NCBI RefSeq assembly: GCF_016461825.1
Contig: NZ_JAEMNU010000016.1
Coordinates: 83,155 to 119,814 of the forward strand
Source: Rugamonas violacea
Lineage (GTDB): Bacteria > Pseudomonadota > Gammaproteobacteria > Burkholderiales > Burkholderiaceae_D
Direction: 5' to 3'
Length of the DNA: 36,660 bases
A program made the translations under genes and the position numbers. The notes beneath the pieces were generated by a model. The model was not told the origin of the DNA and did not search any database. It worked only from the letters and a program-made list of their open reading frames with translations. Positions 1-8,134 of the stretch are shown here, piece after piece. Position 1 is the first letter of the stretch. The number at the start of each line of letters is the position of its first letter.

Positions 1-74
1 CCCCCCCCGGCTCTTTGTCCTTGGGTGGTGTTGCCGGCGCCGCTGCCATATTTCCTTTCTGTGCTGAATCCAAT

Positions 75-1082
75 ATGAAACTTGCAACAATCAAGGACGG
101 CAGCCGCGACGGCCAGCTGGCCGTGGTGTCGCGCGACCTGAAGACGGCCCAGCTGGCCGACGGCATCGCGCCGACCCTGCAGCGCGCGCTGGACGACTGG
201 GCCTTCATCGCGCCCCAGTTGGACCTGTTGTACCGCGAGCTGAACCAAGGGCGCGGCCGGCGCGGTTTCGACTTCGAGCCGGCCAACTGCATGGCGCCGC
301 TGCCGCGCGCCTACCAGCGGGCCGATGGCGCCGCCTATTTGAACCATGTCGAGCTGCTGCTGCGCGCCGGCGGCGCCGAGCTGGCGCCGGCCTTGCGCGA
401 GGAGCCGCTGATGTTGCAGGGCGGCGCCGACCTGCTCGGTCCGCGCGACGACATCGCCCTGCCGCACGAGGAATGGGGCATCGATTTCGGCGCCGGGATC
501 GCCGTCATCTGCGACGACATCGGCATGGGCGCCACGCCGGACCAGGCGCACCAGCAGATCCGCCTGCTGATGCTGGTCAACGACGTCGCGCTGCGCAATC
601 TGCTGCCGGCGGAGCTGGCCAAGGGCTACGGCCCGCTGCAGTCCAGGCCGGCCGGCGCCTGCTCGCCGGTGGCGCTCACCCCCGACGAGCTGGGCGACGC
701 CTGGAAGGGCGGCAAGCTGCACCTGCCGCTGCGCTCGAGCTGGAACGGCAAGCTGGTCGGCCAGCCGCAGGCCGGCGTCGACATGGCTTTCAACTTCCCG
801 CAACTGCTGGCCCACCTGGCCAAGTCGCGCCAGGTGCGCGCCGGCGCCGTGGTCGGCGGCGGCACGGTGTCGAACGGGGGCGGCAAGCGCGGCTATTCCT
901 GCATCGCCGAGCAACGTAGCCTGGAGCTGCACGCCAAGGGCCGGGCCAGCACGCCCTACCTGGCCTTCGGCGACAGCATCCGCATCGAGATGCTCGACGA
1001 GGACGGCAAGTCGCTGTTCGGCGCCATCGAGCAGAGCGTGACGCGGGCGGTGGCGCCGGCCGACACGCGCCGCGGCCGCTGA
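75..1082 (+). CDS. Fumarylacetoacetate hydrolase (FAH) family protein with altered metal motif
   Basis: 335 residues from the ATG at 75, chosen over upstream starts because the protein then begins MKLATIKDGSRDGQL, the usual N-terminus of this subfamily. Residues 1-75 look like the small N-terminal FAH domain and about 80-330 like the catalytic beta-roll domain. Conserved stretches are EEWGIDF, LMLVNDVALRNL, GGGTVSNGG, GYSCIAE and FGDSIRIEM. Known family members hydrolyse C-C bonds of acylpyruvate-type substrates using a divalent metal. Odd: where relatives as I recall them read DFEAEVAV, carrying the E-x-E metal ligands, this protein reads DFGAGIAV, with Gly139 and Gly141. Activity is therefore doubtful; it could be inactive or use other ligands. 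It precedes the flagellar genes on the same strand but is separated by about 250 bases and is probably unrelated to them. Confidence 0.85.
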   Translation: MKLATIKDGSRDGQLAVVSRDLKTAQLADGIAPTLQRALDDWAFIAPQLDLLYRELNQGRGRRGFDFEPANCMAPLPRAYQRADGAAYLNHVELLLRAGGAELAPALREEPLMLQGGADLLGPRDDIALPHEEWGIDFGAGIAVICDDIGMGATPDQAHQQIRLLMLVNDVALRNLLPAELAKGYGPLQSRPAGACSPVALTPDELGDAWKGGKLHLPLRSSWNGKLVGQPQAGVDMAFNFPQLLAHLAKSRQVRAGAVVGGGTVSNGGGKRGYSCIAEQRSLELHAKGRASTPYLAFGDSIRIEMLDEDGKSLFGAIEQSVTRAVAPADTRRGR

Positions 1083-1149
1083 CGGCCTTGGCGGGCGGGG
1101 CCGAGGCGGCGCCGCAGCGCCCGACGGCGCCGGCGGAGAATCCGGCGCG

Positions 1150-1203
1150 CCCGACCCGCCCGACCCGCCCGACCGGCCCAACCTGCCCAACCCGCCCGAC
1201 CTG
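1150..1203. repeat. Imperfect 9-bp tandem repeat in the FAH-flhB gap
   Basis: Six consecutive 9-bp units of the form CCCRACCYG start at 1150, 1159, 1168, 1177, 1186 and 1195. The first two are identical (CCCGACCCG) and the others differ at one to three bases. The gap 1083-1336 holds nothing else I can name apart from the flhB ribosome-binding site AGGAG at 1325-1329. No clear promoter was found; GATAAT at 1303-1308 could be a -10, but no matching -35 is visible. Confidence 0.7.
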
Positions 1204-1336
1204 CCCGGCGCGGCCGCCGCGGTCGCTGTATTTCTGCTAGGAAACTGCGAGCAGGCCGGGAAAAGCGCGCGTATTCCGCCGATGGCGCCGCGCGGCGCCG
1301 GTCGATAATGGCTGCTAATGAATCCAGGAGCAGTTG

Positions 1337-2521
1337 ATGGCTGAAGACAGCGACGCCGAAAAGACCGAACCCGCGTCAGCGAAGCGCCTCGAGCAGGCGC
1401 GCGAAGAGGGTGACGTGCCGCGCTCGCGCGAAGTGGCCACCTTCACCGTCTTGATGACGGCCGGCGCCGGCCTGTGGATGACCGGCAGCGACATGGTGCG
1501 CCAGCTCAGCTCGGCCCTGGTGTCCGGCCTGGCGCTGGACCGCGAACAAGTCTTCAATTTCGACGTGCTGGGCACGCGCATCCTGACCGACGTCACGCGC
1601 GTGCTGCTGGCCTGCCTGCCGCTCGGCGCGGCCGTCATGCTGGTGGCGCTGGCCTCGCCGCTGCTGGTCGGCGGCTGGCTGTTCAGCGGCAAGGCGGTGG
1701 CGCCCAACCTGATGAAGCTGAACCCGATGCGCGGCCTCGGCAATATGGTGTCGAGCAACGCCCTGGTCGAGTTGCTCAAGGCGATCGCCAAGACCCTGGT
1801 GGTCGGCCTGGTCGCCTGGCTGGTGGTGCTGGCGCAGAAGGAGGCGGTGCTGGGCCTGATGGTCGAGCCGCTCAAGCTGGGCACCGTGCACATCCTGCAC
1901 ATGATCGGCAGCAGCTTCCTGTTCATCACCGGCGCGCTCGGCCTGATCGCCGCCATCGACGGCCCCTACCAGATGTGGCACTACGCCAACAAGTTGAAGA
2001 TGACCCGCCAGGAAGTGATCCAGGAGTCCAAGGAGTCCGACGGCAATCCCCAGGTCAAGGCCAAGATCCGCCAACTGCAGCGCGAGATGGCCAAGCGCCG
2101 CATGATGGCCGACGTGCCGACCGCCGACGTGGTGGTGACCAACCCGACCCATTACGCGGTGGCGCTGAAGTACGCCGACGGCACGCGCGGCGCGCCACGG
2201 GTGGTGGCCAAGGGCAGCGACGAGGTGGCCGCGAAGATCCGCCAGATCGCCAAGGAAAACAATGTCGCGCTGCTGGAGGCGCCGGCGCTGGCGCGGGCGC
2301 TGCACAAGCACACCGAGATCGGCGACGAGATCCCGGAGGCGCTGTACGCCGCCGTGGCCGAGGTGCTGGCCTACGTCTTCCAGCTGCGCAGCTTCAGCAA
2401 GAACGGCGGCCACAAACCCGACCTGCCGGCCAAACTCGAGGTGCCGGCCGAGCTCGACCCGCTCAACCCGGCCGCCCAGCAGCAACGCGACGACACGAAT
2501 AACAAGGGAGCGACACCATGA
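1337..2521 (+). CDS. flhB: Flagellar export apparatus substrate-specificity switch FlhB
   Basis: 394 residues. FlhB is the membrane protein of the flagellar type III export gate that switches export from rod/hook to filament substrates after autocleavage. The start MAEDSDAEKTEPAS is the family N-terminus; the ATG at 1337 follows AGGAG at 1325-1329 and is preferred to the in-frame TTG one codon upstream. Residues about 30-210 hold four hydrophobic segments. The cytoplasmic part carries the cleavage motif NPTH with Asn269-Pro270, the same position as in enteric FlhB. The tail after about residue 355 is a variable linker rich in Pro and Ala. The last codons overlap flhA (ATGA), pointing to translational coupling. 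No promoter was recognised with confidence upstream. Confidence 0.97.
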   Translation: MAEDSDAEKTEPASAKRLEQAREEGDVPRSREVATFTVLMTAGAGLWMTGSDMVRQLSSALVSGLALDREQVFNFDVLGTRILTDVTRVLLACLPLGAAVMLVALASPLLVGGWLFSGKAVAPNLMKLNPMRGLGNMVSSNALVELLKAIAKTLVVGLVAWLVVLAQKEAVLGLMVEPLKLGTVHILHMIGSSFLFITGALGLIAAIDGPYQMWHYANKLKMTRQEVIQESKESDGNPQVKAKIRQLQREMAKRRMMADVPTADVVVTNPTHYAVALKYADGTRGAPRVVAKGSDEVAAKIRQIAKENNVALLEAPALARALHKHTEIGDEIPEALYAAVAEVLAYVFQLRSFSKNGGHKPDLPAKLEVPAELDPLNPAAQQQRDDTNNKGATP

Positions 2522-4629
2522 ACAGCTTTATGAGCAGCATCCGCCTGCCGGCCTGGATGAGCGGCATGTCCGGCGCCGCCAACAAGAGCCTGGCCGCGCC
2601 TATCCTGATCATCATGCTGCTGGCGATGATGGTGCTGCCGCTGCCGGCCTTCATCCTCGACATCTTCTTCAGCTTCAACATCGCGCTGGCCATCGTCGTG
2701 CTGCTGACCAGCCTGTACACGGTCAAGCCGCTCGACTTCATGGCCTTCCCGACCATCCTGCTGATCTCGACCATGCTGCGGCTGTCGCTCAACGTCGCCT
2801 CGACCCGCGTCGTGCTGACCGAGGGCCACACCGGCGCCGACGCGGCCGGCAAGGTGATCGAGGCCTTCGGCCACTTCCTCATCGGCGGCAACTACACGGT
2901 CGGTATCGTGGTCTTCATCATCCTGACCATCATCAACTTCACCGTCGTCACCAAGGGTGCCGGCCGGATCGCCGAGGTGGGCGCCCGCTTCGCCCTGGAC
3001 GCCATGCCGGGCAAGCAGATGGCCATCGACGCCGACCTGAACGCCGGCCTGATCGGCGAGGCCGAGGCGCGCAAGCGGCGCAGCGAAGTGGCGCAGGAGG
3101 CCGAGTTCTACGGCGCCATGGACGGTGCCAGCAAATACGTGCGCGGCGACGCCGTGGCCGGCATCCTGGTCACCGTCATCAACGTGGTCGGCGGCCTGCT
3201 GGTCGGCCTGCTGCAGCACGACATGGCCTTCGCCGACGCGCTGAAGAACTACACCCTACTGGCCATCGGCGACGGCCTGGTGGCGCAGATCCCCTCGCTG
3301 GTGATCTCGACGGCGGCCGGTATCGTCGTCTCGCGCGTGGCCAGCGAGCAGGACATCGGCACCCAGGTGATCGACCAGCTGTTCGCCAAGCCGCAGGTGC
3401 TCTACATCACCGCCGCGATCGTCGGCGGCATGGGCCTGATCCCCGGCATGCCGAACCTGGTGTTCCTGCTGCTGGCCGGCGTGCTGGCCGGCTCGGCCTA
3501 CCTGATGTCGCGCAAGGGCCGCAGCGCCGCCGCCGTCGAGCCGGAAGCCGAGGCGCCGGCGCCGGCCGCGCCGGAGCAGGAGGAGGCCAGCTGGCAAGAC
3601 ATCATGCCGGTCGACACGCTGGGCCTGGAGGTCGGCTACCGCCTGATCCCGCTGGTCGACAAGACCCAGGGCGGCGAGCTGCTCAAGCGCATCAAGGGCA
3701 TCCGCAAGAAGTTCGCCCAGGAGGTCGGTTTCCTGGCGCCGCCGGTGCACATCCGCGACAACCTGGAGTTGAAGCCGTCGGCCTACCGCATCACGCTGAA
3801 GGGCGTCGAGGTGGGCAACGGCGAGGCCTTCAACGGCCAGTTCCTGGCCATCAATCCGGGCATGGCCAGCGGCACGCTGCCCGGCCTGGTGACCACCGAC
3901 CCGGCCTTCGGCCTGCCCGCCACCTGGATCGACGCCGCGCTGCGCGACCAGGCCCAGGGCATGGGCTACACCGTGGTCGACGCCGGCACCGTGGTGGCGA
4001 CCCATCTGAACCACCTGATCACCAGCCACGCCTCCGAGCTGCTCGGCCGCGCCGAGGTGCAGTCGCTGCTCGACCATCTGAGCAAGGAAGCGCCCAAGCT
4101 GGTGGAGGACCTGGTGCCCAAGCTGGTGCCGCTGTCGACCCTGCAAAAAGTGCTGCAGAACCTGCTGGCCGAGGGCGTCCACATCCGCGACATGCGCTCG
4201 ATCATCGAAACGCTGGCCGAGCACGCCGTGCACATCCAGGACCCCAACGAGTTGACGGCGCTGGTGCGCATCGCGCTGGGCCGGGCCATCGTGCAGCAGC
4301 TGTTCCCCGGCGCCGCCGAGCTGTCGGTGATGACCTTGGACAACCGTCTGGAGCGCTTGCTGATGCAGGCGCTGGCCGCCAGCGGCGCCGACGGCGCCGG
4401 CATCGAACCGGGCCTGGCCGACACCATCGCGCAGCAGGCCCAGCAGGCCGCCGCGCAGCAGGAGGCGTTGGGCTTGACCCCGGTGCTGCTGGTGCCCGGT
4501 CCGCTGCGCGCGCTGCTGTCGCGCTTCCTGCGCCGCGCCCTGCCGCAGTTGAAGGTGCTGTCGCACGCCGAAATTCCTGAGAGTAAAACCATCCGCGTCA
4601 CCGCGCTGGTCGGCGCCCAACCGGTCTGA
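2518..4629 (+). CDS. flhA: Flagellar export gate protein FlhA
   Basis: 703 residues, the usual length. FlhA forms the nonameric export-gate ring; its cytoplasmic domain docks chaperone-substrate complexes. The N-terminal half (about 30-350) is a set of hydrophobic helices. The FHIPEP-family signature, with TKGAGRIAEVGARF and ALDAMPGKQMAIDADL, lies near residues 145-180 in the loop between membrane segments. A linker rich in Glu, Ala and Pro (about 340-360) leads to the soluble domain from WQDIMPVDTLGLEVGYRL onward. The start overlaps the flhB stop (ATGA). A short GC-rich hairpin follows the stop. Confidence 0.98.
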   Translation: MNSFMSSIRLPAWMSGMSGAANKSLAAPILIIMLLAMMVLPLPAFILDIFFSFNIALAIVVLLTSLYTVKPLDFMAFPTILLISTMLRLSLNVASTRVVLTEGHTGADAAGKVIEAFGHFLIGGNYTVGIVVFIILTIINFTVVTKGAGRIAEVGARFALDAMPGKQMAIDADLNAGLIGEAEARKRRSEVAQEAEFYGAMDGASKYVRGDAVAGILVTVINVVGGLLVGLLQHDMAFADALKNYTLLAIGDGLVAQIPSLVISTAAGIVVSRVASEQDIGTQVIDQLFAKPQVLYITAAIVGGMGLIPGMPNLVFLLLAGVLAGSAYLMSRKGRSAAAVEPEAEAPAPAAPEQEEASWQDIMPVDTLGLEVGYRLIPLVDKTQGGELLKRIKGIRKKFAQEVGFLAPPVHIRDNLELKPSAYRITLKGVEVGNGEAFNGQFLAINPGMASGTLPGLVTTDPAFGLPATWIDAALRDQAQGMGYTVVDAGTVVATHLNHLITSHASELLGRAEVQSLLDHLSKEAPKLVEDLVPKLVPLSTLQKVLQNLLAEGVHIRDMRSIIETLAEHAVHIQDPNELTALVRIALGRAIVQQLFPGAAELSVMTLDNRLERLLMQALAASGADGAGIEPGLADTIAQQAQQAAAQQEALGLTPVLLVPGPLRALLSRFLRRALPQLKVLSHAEIPESKTIRVTALVGAQPV

Positions 4630-4654
4630 TCCGAGCAGATCGCCCCGCGTCGCG

Positions 4655-4676
4655 CCCGGCCTTGCGCCAGGCCGGG
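4655..4676 (+). terminator. GC-rich hairpin after flhA (possible weak terminator)
   Basis: CCCGGCCT at 4655-4662 pairs perfectly with AGGCCGGG at 4669-4676 around a 6-base loop. No T-tract follows, so it may only weaken transcription or be incidental in GC-rich DNA. It lies 25 bases after the flhA stop and just before the inserted Rpn-like gene. Confidence 0.3.
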
Positions 4677-4708
4677 GCGGGGCGCCGGCGGCGCGCTAGA
4701 CTGGTCGC

Positions 4709-5674
4709 ATGGCCACGCCGGACGACGACTACGATACGCCTTGGAAAAATGCCGTGCTGCGCTATTTTCCCGAGTTCATGGCGTTCTATTTCCCGCAGGC
4801 GCACGCCGCCATCGACTGGTCGCGGCCGCACGTCTTTCTCGACCAGGAGCTGGCCCAGCTGGTGCGCGACGGCGAGCTGGGCCGGCGCCGGCTCGACAAG
4901 CTGGTGCGGCTGGCCACCCTGGCCGGCGGCGAACAGTGGGTGTTGCTGCATCTGGAGGTGCAGGGCCGGCGCGAGAACGCCTTCGCCGAACGCATCTTCT
5001 GCTACAACTATCGCGTCTACGACCGCTACCGGCGGCCGGTGGCCAGCCTGGTGGTGCTGGCCGACCGCGGCGCGTGCTGGCGGCCGAGTTCGTTTTCCTA
5101 CAAGCTGTTCGGTTGCCGGATGGGCATCGATTTTCCGGTGGTGAAACTGATGGACTATGCCGGGCGGATCGAGCCCTTGCTGGACGATCCCAATCCCTTC
5201 GCCCTGCTCACGGCGGCCCACCTGCTGACGCGGCAAACCAAGGGCCTGGCGCATCGCCGCCGCATGGCGAAATGGCGCCTGACCAAGCTGCTGTATCAGC
5301 GCCAATGGGACAGGCAGCGTATCATCGACCTGTATAGCGTGATTGATTGGTTGATGCGTTTGCCGCCGGAAATGGAAGCGCGCCTGTGGCAGGGCATCGT
5401 GCAAATGGAGAGGAGGAAGCTCATGCCGTATCTTACTTATGGTGAAAGGCTGGGTCGCAAAATGGGGCTGGAGCAGGGCTTGCGGGAGGGCTTCATGGAG
5501 GGACGGCAGGAAGGGCAGCAATTGCTTCTGTCGCAGCAGTTGAACAAACGCTTCGGCCCCTTGCCGGCGGCGCTCGCCGAGCGCCTGGCGCAGGCCGACA
5601 GCGAACAATTGACCGGCTGGGCCATGGCCTTGCTCGACGCCGCCAGCCTCGACGAGGTGTTCGGCAGCAAATAG
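4709..5674 (+). CDS. Rpn-like PD-(D/E)XK putative nuclease with DUF4351-type C-terminus
   Basis: 321 residues. Resembles the Rpn/PDDEXK transposase-like family (often annotated cytosolic protein or recombination-promoting nuclease). Near residues 63-85 it shows LDKLV...VLLHLEVQ, matching the family core D...(E)xQ pattern with candidate catalytic Asp63, Glu83 and Gln85. RIFCYNYRVYDRY follows, as in relatives. The C-terminal 45 residues (LNKRFGPLPAALAERL onward) fit a DUF4351-like helical tail preceded by a Glu/Gly/Gln-rich stretch. The start ATG at 4709 has no good ribosome-binding site. It sits between flhA and flhF, where no flagellar function is expected, and its 3' half is visibly less GC-biased than its neighbours, suggesting an acquired gene. 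The family is known from sequence; the role here is unknown. Confidence 0.75.
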   Translation: MATPDDDYDTPWKNAVLRYFPEFMAFYFPQAHAAIDWSRPHVFLDQELAQLVRDGELGRRRLDKLVRLATLAGGEQWVLLHLEVQGRRENAFAERIFCYNYRVYDRYRRPVASLVVLADRGACWRPSSFSYKLFGCRMGIDFPVVKLMDYAGRIEPLLDDPNPFALLTAAHLLTRQTKGLAHRRRMAKWRLTKLLYQRQWDRQRIIDLYSVIDWLMRLPPEMEARLWQGIVQMERRKLMPYLTYGERLGRKMGLEQGLREGFMEGRQEGQQLLLSQQLNKRFGPLPAALAERLAQADSEQLTGWAMALLDAASLDEVFGSK

Positions 5675-5848
5675 TTTTACCGCCTGGCCGCGCTGTTTTG
5701 GCGGCCTCGGCGCCGGGGCGGCGAAATGCGGCCCCTTTCCGGTCCTGTTCCAGCGATCGTTTCCCACGTGCATCGTCAATAATCGAACCATCAGAGTGCA
5801 CCGTGTCCCCATGTAGAGGGCGCGGCGCTCAAGTAACAGGAGTAGATG

Positions 5849-5917
5849 ATGGCCACTTATTTCGATGCCGGCACGCCGGACACCTGCGCAACCCAGAGCC
5901 TGGGAGGCCGGCCATGA
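5849..5917 (+). CDS. Possible 22-codon leader ORF overlapping the flhF start
   Basis: Reads MATYFDAGTPDTCATQSLGG then RP and stop. AGGAG at 5838-5842 lies six bases before the ATG at 5849 (a second in-frame ATG is at 5846). The stop TGA at 5915-5917 overlaps the flhF ATG at 5914 as ATGA. Good spacing plus the coupling overlap suggest it is translated and may couple or tune flhF translation. I know no homologue and the peptide could be non-functional. The rest of the gap 5675-5913 shows no clear promoter or terminator. Confidence 0.35.
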   Translation: MATYFDAGTPDTCATQSLGGRP

Positions 5918-7302
5918 ACGTCAAAAAATTCACCGCGCCGACCTCGCGCGAAGCGCTGCGCAAGGTGCGCGACGCGCTCGGCCCGGACGCCGTGATCCTG
6001 TCGAACCGCCAGGCCGACGGCATCGTCGAGATCCTCGCGCTGGCCAACGACGACGCCGCCTCGCTGGCGATGCCGTCGCCGCACTCGCCGATGGCGCAAC
6101 CGCGTCCGCAACTGGACCTGCCGGCCGCGCCGACCTACAGCGCGCAGCAGTCGACGCCGCCGGCCGCCGCGCAAGCGCAGCCGCAAGCGCAAGCGCAACA
6201 GCCGCCGCGCCGCGCCGCCCAGCCGCCGGTGATGGCCGTCCAGGCCGCCCAGGCCGCGCCGGCCGCCGGCGCGCTCGACCTCGAACGCATCTCCGAACTG
6301 GTGGCCGCCGCCGTCGCCGGCGTCAAGCAGAACGCCGCCGCCGAGATGACCGGCATGATGAGCGAGATCCGCGCCATGCGCGGCATGATGGAGACCCAGC
6401 TGGCCGAAATCGCCTGGGGCTCGACCCAACAACGCGAGCCGCAAAAGGCCGCCGTGCTGCGCGAGATGCTGGCCGCCGGCTTCTCCGCCAGCCTGGCGCG
6501 CTACCTGATCGACAAGCTGCCGGCCGACCGCGACGCCGCCGAGTCGATGCGCTGGATCCGCACCGTGCTGACCCGTAACATCAGCGCGATGAGCAACGAG
6601 GACGCCTTGATCGACCAGGGCGGCGTGTTCGCCCTGGTCGGCCCGACCGGCGTCGGCAAGACCACCAGCACCGCCAAGCTGGCGGCGCGCTGCGTGATGC
6701 GCCACGGCCCGGACAAGCTGGCCCTGATCACCACCGACGCCTACCGCATCGGCGGCCACGAGCAGCTGCGCATCTACGGCAAGATCCTCGGCGTGATGGT
6801 GCACTCGGTGAAGGACGAGGCCGACCTGCGCATCGCCCTGAAGGAATTGCGCAACAAGCACACGGTGCTGATCGACACGGTCGGCGTCAGCCAGCGCGAC
6901 CAGATGGTGACCGAGCAGGTGGCCATGCTGGCCGGCGCCGGCGCCGACGTCAAGCGCCTGCTCTGCCTGAACGCCACGGCGACCCAGGAGACCCTCAACG
7001 AGGTGGTGCGCGCCTACCAGGGCAGCGGCCTGGCCGGCTGCATCATGACCAAGCTGGACGAAGCGGCCTCGATCGGCAACGTGCTCGACGTGGTGATCCG
7101 CCAGAAGCTCAACCTGTTCTACGTCTCCAACGGCCAGCGCGTGCCGGAAGACCTGCACCTGGCCGATCCGGCCTACCTGATCGACCGCGCCTTCAAGCTC
7201 AAACGCGACAGCGCCGCCAGCCAATACCTCGACGCCGAGCTGCCGCTGCTGATGGCCGCCGCCGGCAACGATAGCAACCTGCGCGAGGTGCGTCTTGGCT
7301 AA
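5914..7302 (+). CDS. flhF: Flagellar biosynthesis GTPase FlhF
   Basis: 462 residues. FlhF is an SRP-type GTPase that places the flagellum, usually at the pole, and works with FlhG. The start ATG at 5914 gives the family N-terminus MNVKKFTAPTSREALRKV and has GGGAGG at 5902-5907; the open frame reaches back to 5698 but lacks family sequence there. The N-domain (1-55) is followed by a Pro/Gln/Ala-rich linker (about 60-110), then the NG domain. The latter has P-loop GPTGVGKTTSTAKLAAR (from about residue 243), TTDAYRIGGHEQL, G3 region LIDTVGVSQRD and G4 TKLDE. The 3' end overlaps flhG by 8 bases. Confidence 0.96.
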   Translation: MNVKKFTAPTSREALRKVRDALGPDAVILSNRQADGIVEILALANDDAASLAMPSPHSPMAQPRPQLDLPAAPTYSAQQSTPPAAAQAQPQAQAQQPPRRAAQPPVMAVQAAQAAPAAGALDLERISELVAAAVAGVKQNAAAEMTGMMSEIRAMRGMMETQLAEIAWGSTQQREPQKAAVLREMLAAGFSASLARYLIDKLPADRDAAESMRWIRTVLTRNISAMSNEDALIDQGGVFALVGPTGVGKTTSTAKLAARCVMRHGPDKLALITTDAYRIGGHEQLRIYGKILGVMVHSVKDEADLRIALKELRNKHTVLIDTVGVSQRDQMVTEQVAMLAGAGADVKRLLCLNATATQETLNEVVRAYQGSGLAGCIMTKLDEAASIGNVLDVVIRQKLNLFYVSNGQRVPEDLHLADPAYLIDRAFKLKRDSAASQYLDAELPLLMAAAGNDSNLREVRLG

Positions 7303-8119
7303 TTTCGATTTCGACCAGGCCGAAGGCCTGCGCCGCATGCTGGCCGGCCCGGCGCCGCGCATCGTCACCTTCCTCTCCGCCACGCCGCAGGACGACAAGG
7401 GCGCCATGCTGGTCAACCTGGGCGCCTCGCTGGCGCGCGCCGGCGACGACGTGCTGCTGGTCGACGCCTGCGCCAGCGCGCACGGCGTGGCCAGCCGCCT
7501 CGGCCTGGACGGCGGCGACAGCCTGCTCGACGTGGCGCGCCAGGAACGCGCGCTGAACCAGGTGGTGCACCAGGTGCCGCAGGGCTTCGCTGTGGCGTCG
7601 ATGACACGCGGCGCGCCGCGCTGCGGCCCCGACGAGGCGCGTCGCCTGGCCAAGACCTTCGACGTGCTGGTCAAGCGCAGCGGCGTGGTCATCGTCGACG
7701 GCGAATTCGACGGCACGGCCTTCCCGGTGCCGGTCATGGCCAGCTCGGAGATCGTGGTGCAGGTCTCGGCCAGCGCCACCTCGATCAAGGCGGCCTACAG
7801 CATGATCAAGCGCCTGAACCAGGAATTGGGCCGGCGCCCCTTCGGAATTCTGGTCACCGGGGCTTCCGAATCGGAAGCAAAAGTGGTATACGATAATATG
7901 GCGCAAGCGGCGAGCCGGTATTTGGCCGTCAATCTGGTTTCCATGGGATCGGTGCCGGCCGACGAATACCTGCATCGTGCCGCGCGTCTGGGACGCGCGG
8001 TGGTCGACGCGTTTCCGCTGGCCGGCGCCTCGGTCGCGTTTCGTCAACTGGCCGGGCGCTTCGCGCTGGCCGGATCGTCATCTTTGCGTACGGGGAGTAG
8101 CAACCATTTTAGCGCTTAA
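7295..8119 (+). CDS. flhG: MinD-like flagellar number regulator FlhG (FleN), degenerate P-loop
   Basis: 274 residues from a TTG start at 7295 (GAGG at 7284-7287), which gives the FlhG N-terminus ANFDFDQAEGLRRML needed for partner contact; no ATG fits. FlhG normally is a MinD/ParA-type ATPase that limits flagellar number and stimulates FlhF GTPase. Here the deviant Walker A (KGGxGKT in canonical MinD) is degenerate: residues 28-42 read SATPQDDKGAMLVNL, lacking the signature lysine and GK pair. The second conserved strand reads VLLVDACAS rather than DxD. The conserved fold and position after flhF support the call, but ATP hydrolysis is questionable. Overlaps flhF by 8 bases. Confidence 0.88.
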   Translation: MANFDFDQAEGLRRMLAGPAPRIVTFLSATPQDDKGAMLVNLGASLARAGDDVLLVDACASAHGVASRLGLDGGDSLLDVARQERALNQVVHQVPQGFAVASMTRGAPRCGPDEARRLAKTFDVLVKRSGVVIVDGEFDGTAFPVPVMASSEIVVQVSASATSIKAAYSMIKRLNQELGRRPFGILVTGASESEAKVVYDNMAQAASRYLAVNLVSMGSVPADEYLHRAARLGRAVVDAFPLAGASVAFRQLAGRFALAGSSSLRTGSSNHFSA

Positions 8120-8134
8120 CGAATAATAGACTTT

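Noticed and set aside
1299..1308. GTCGATAAT before flhB as a sigma-28 promoter
   Set aside because: No -35 box at the correct distance; may be a plain -10 but cannot be supported.
2262..4580. Long alternative-frame ORF across flhB and flhA
   Set aside because: Arg/Pro/Ala-rich translation typical of shifted frames in high-GC genes; flhA in another frame is unmistakable.
5698..5913. N-terminal extension of flhF to 5698
   Set aside because: The extra 72 codons do not resemble FlhF, whose N-terminus starts at the ATG at 5914 with its own ribosome-binding site.
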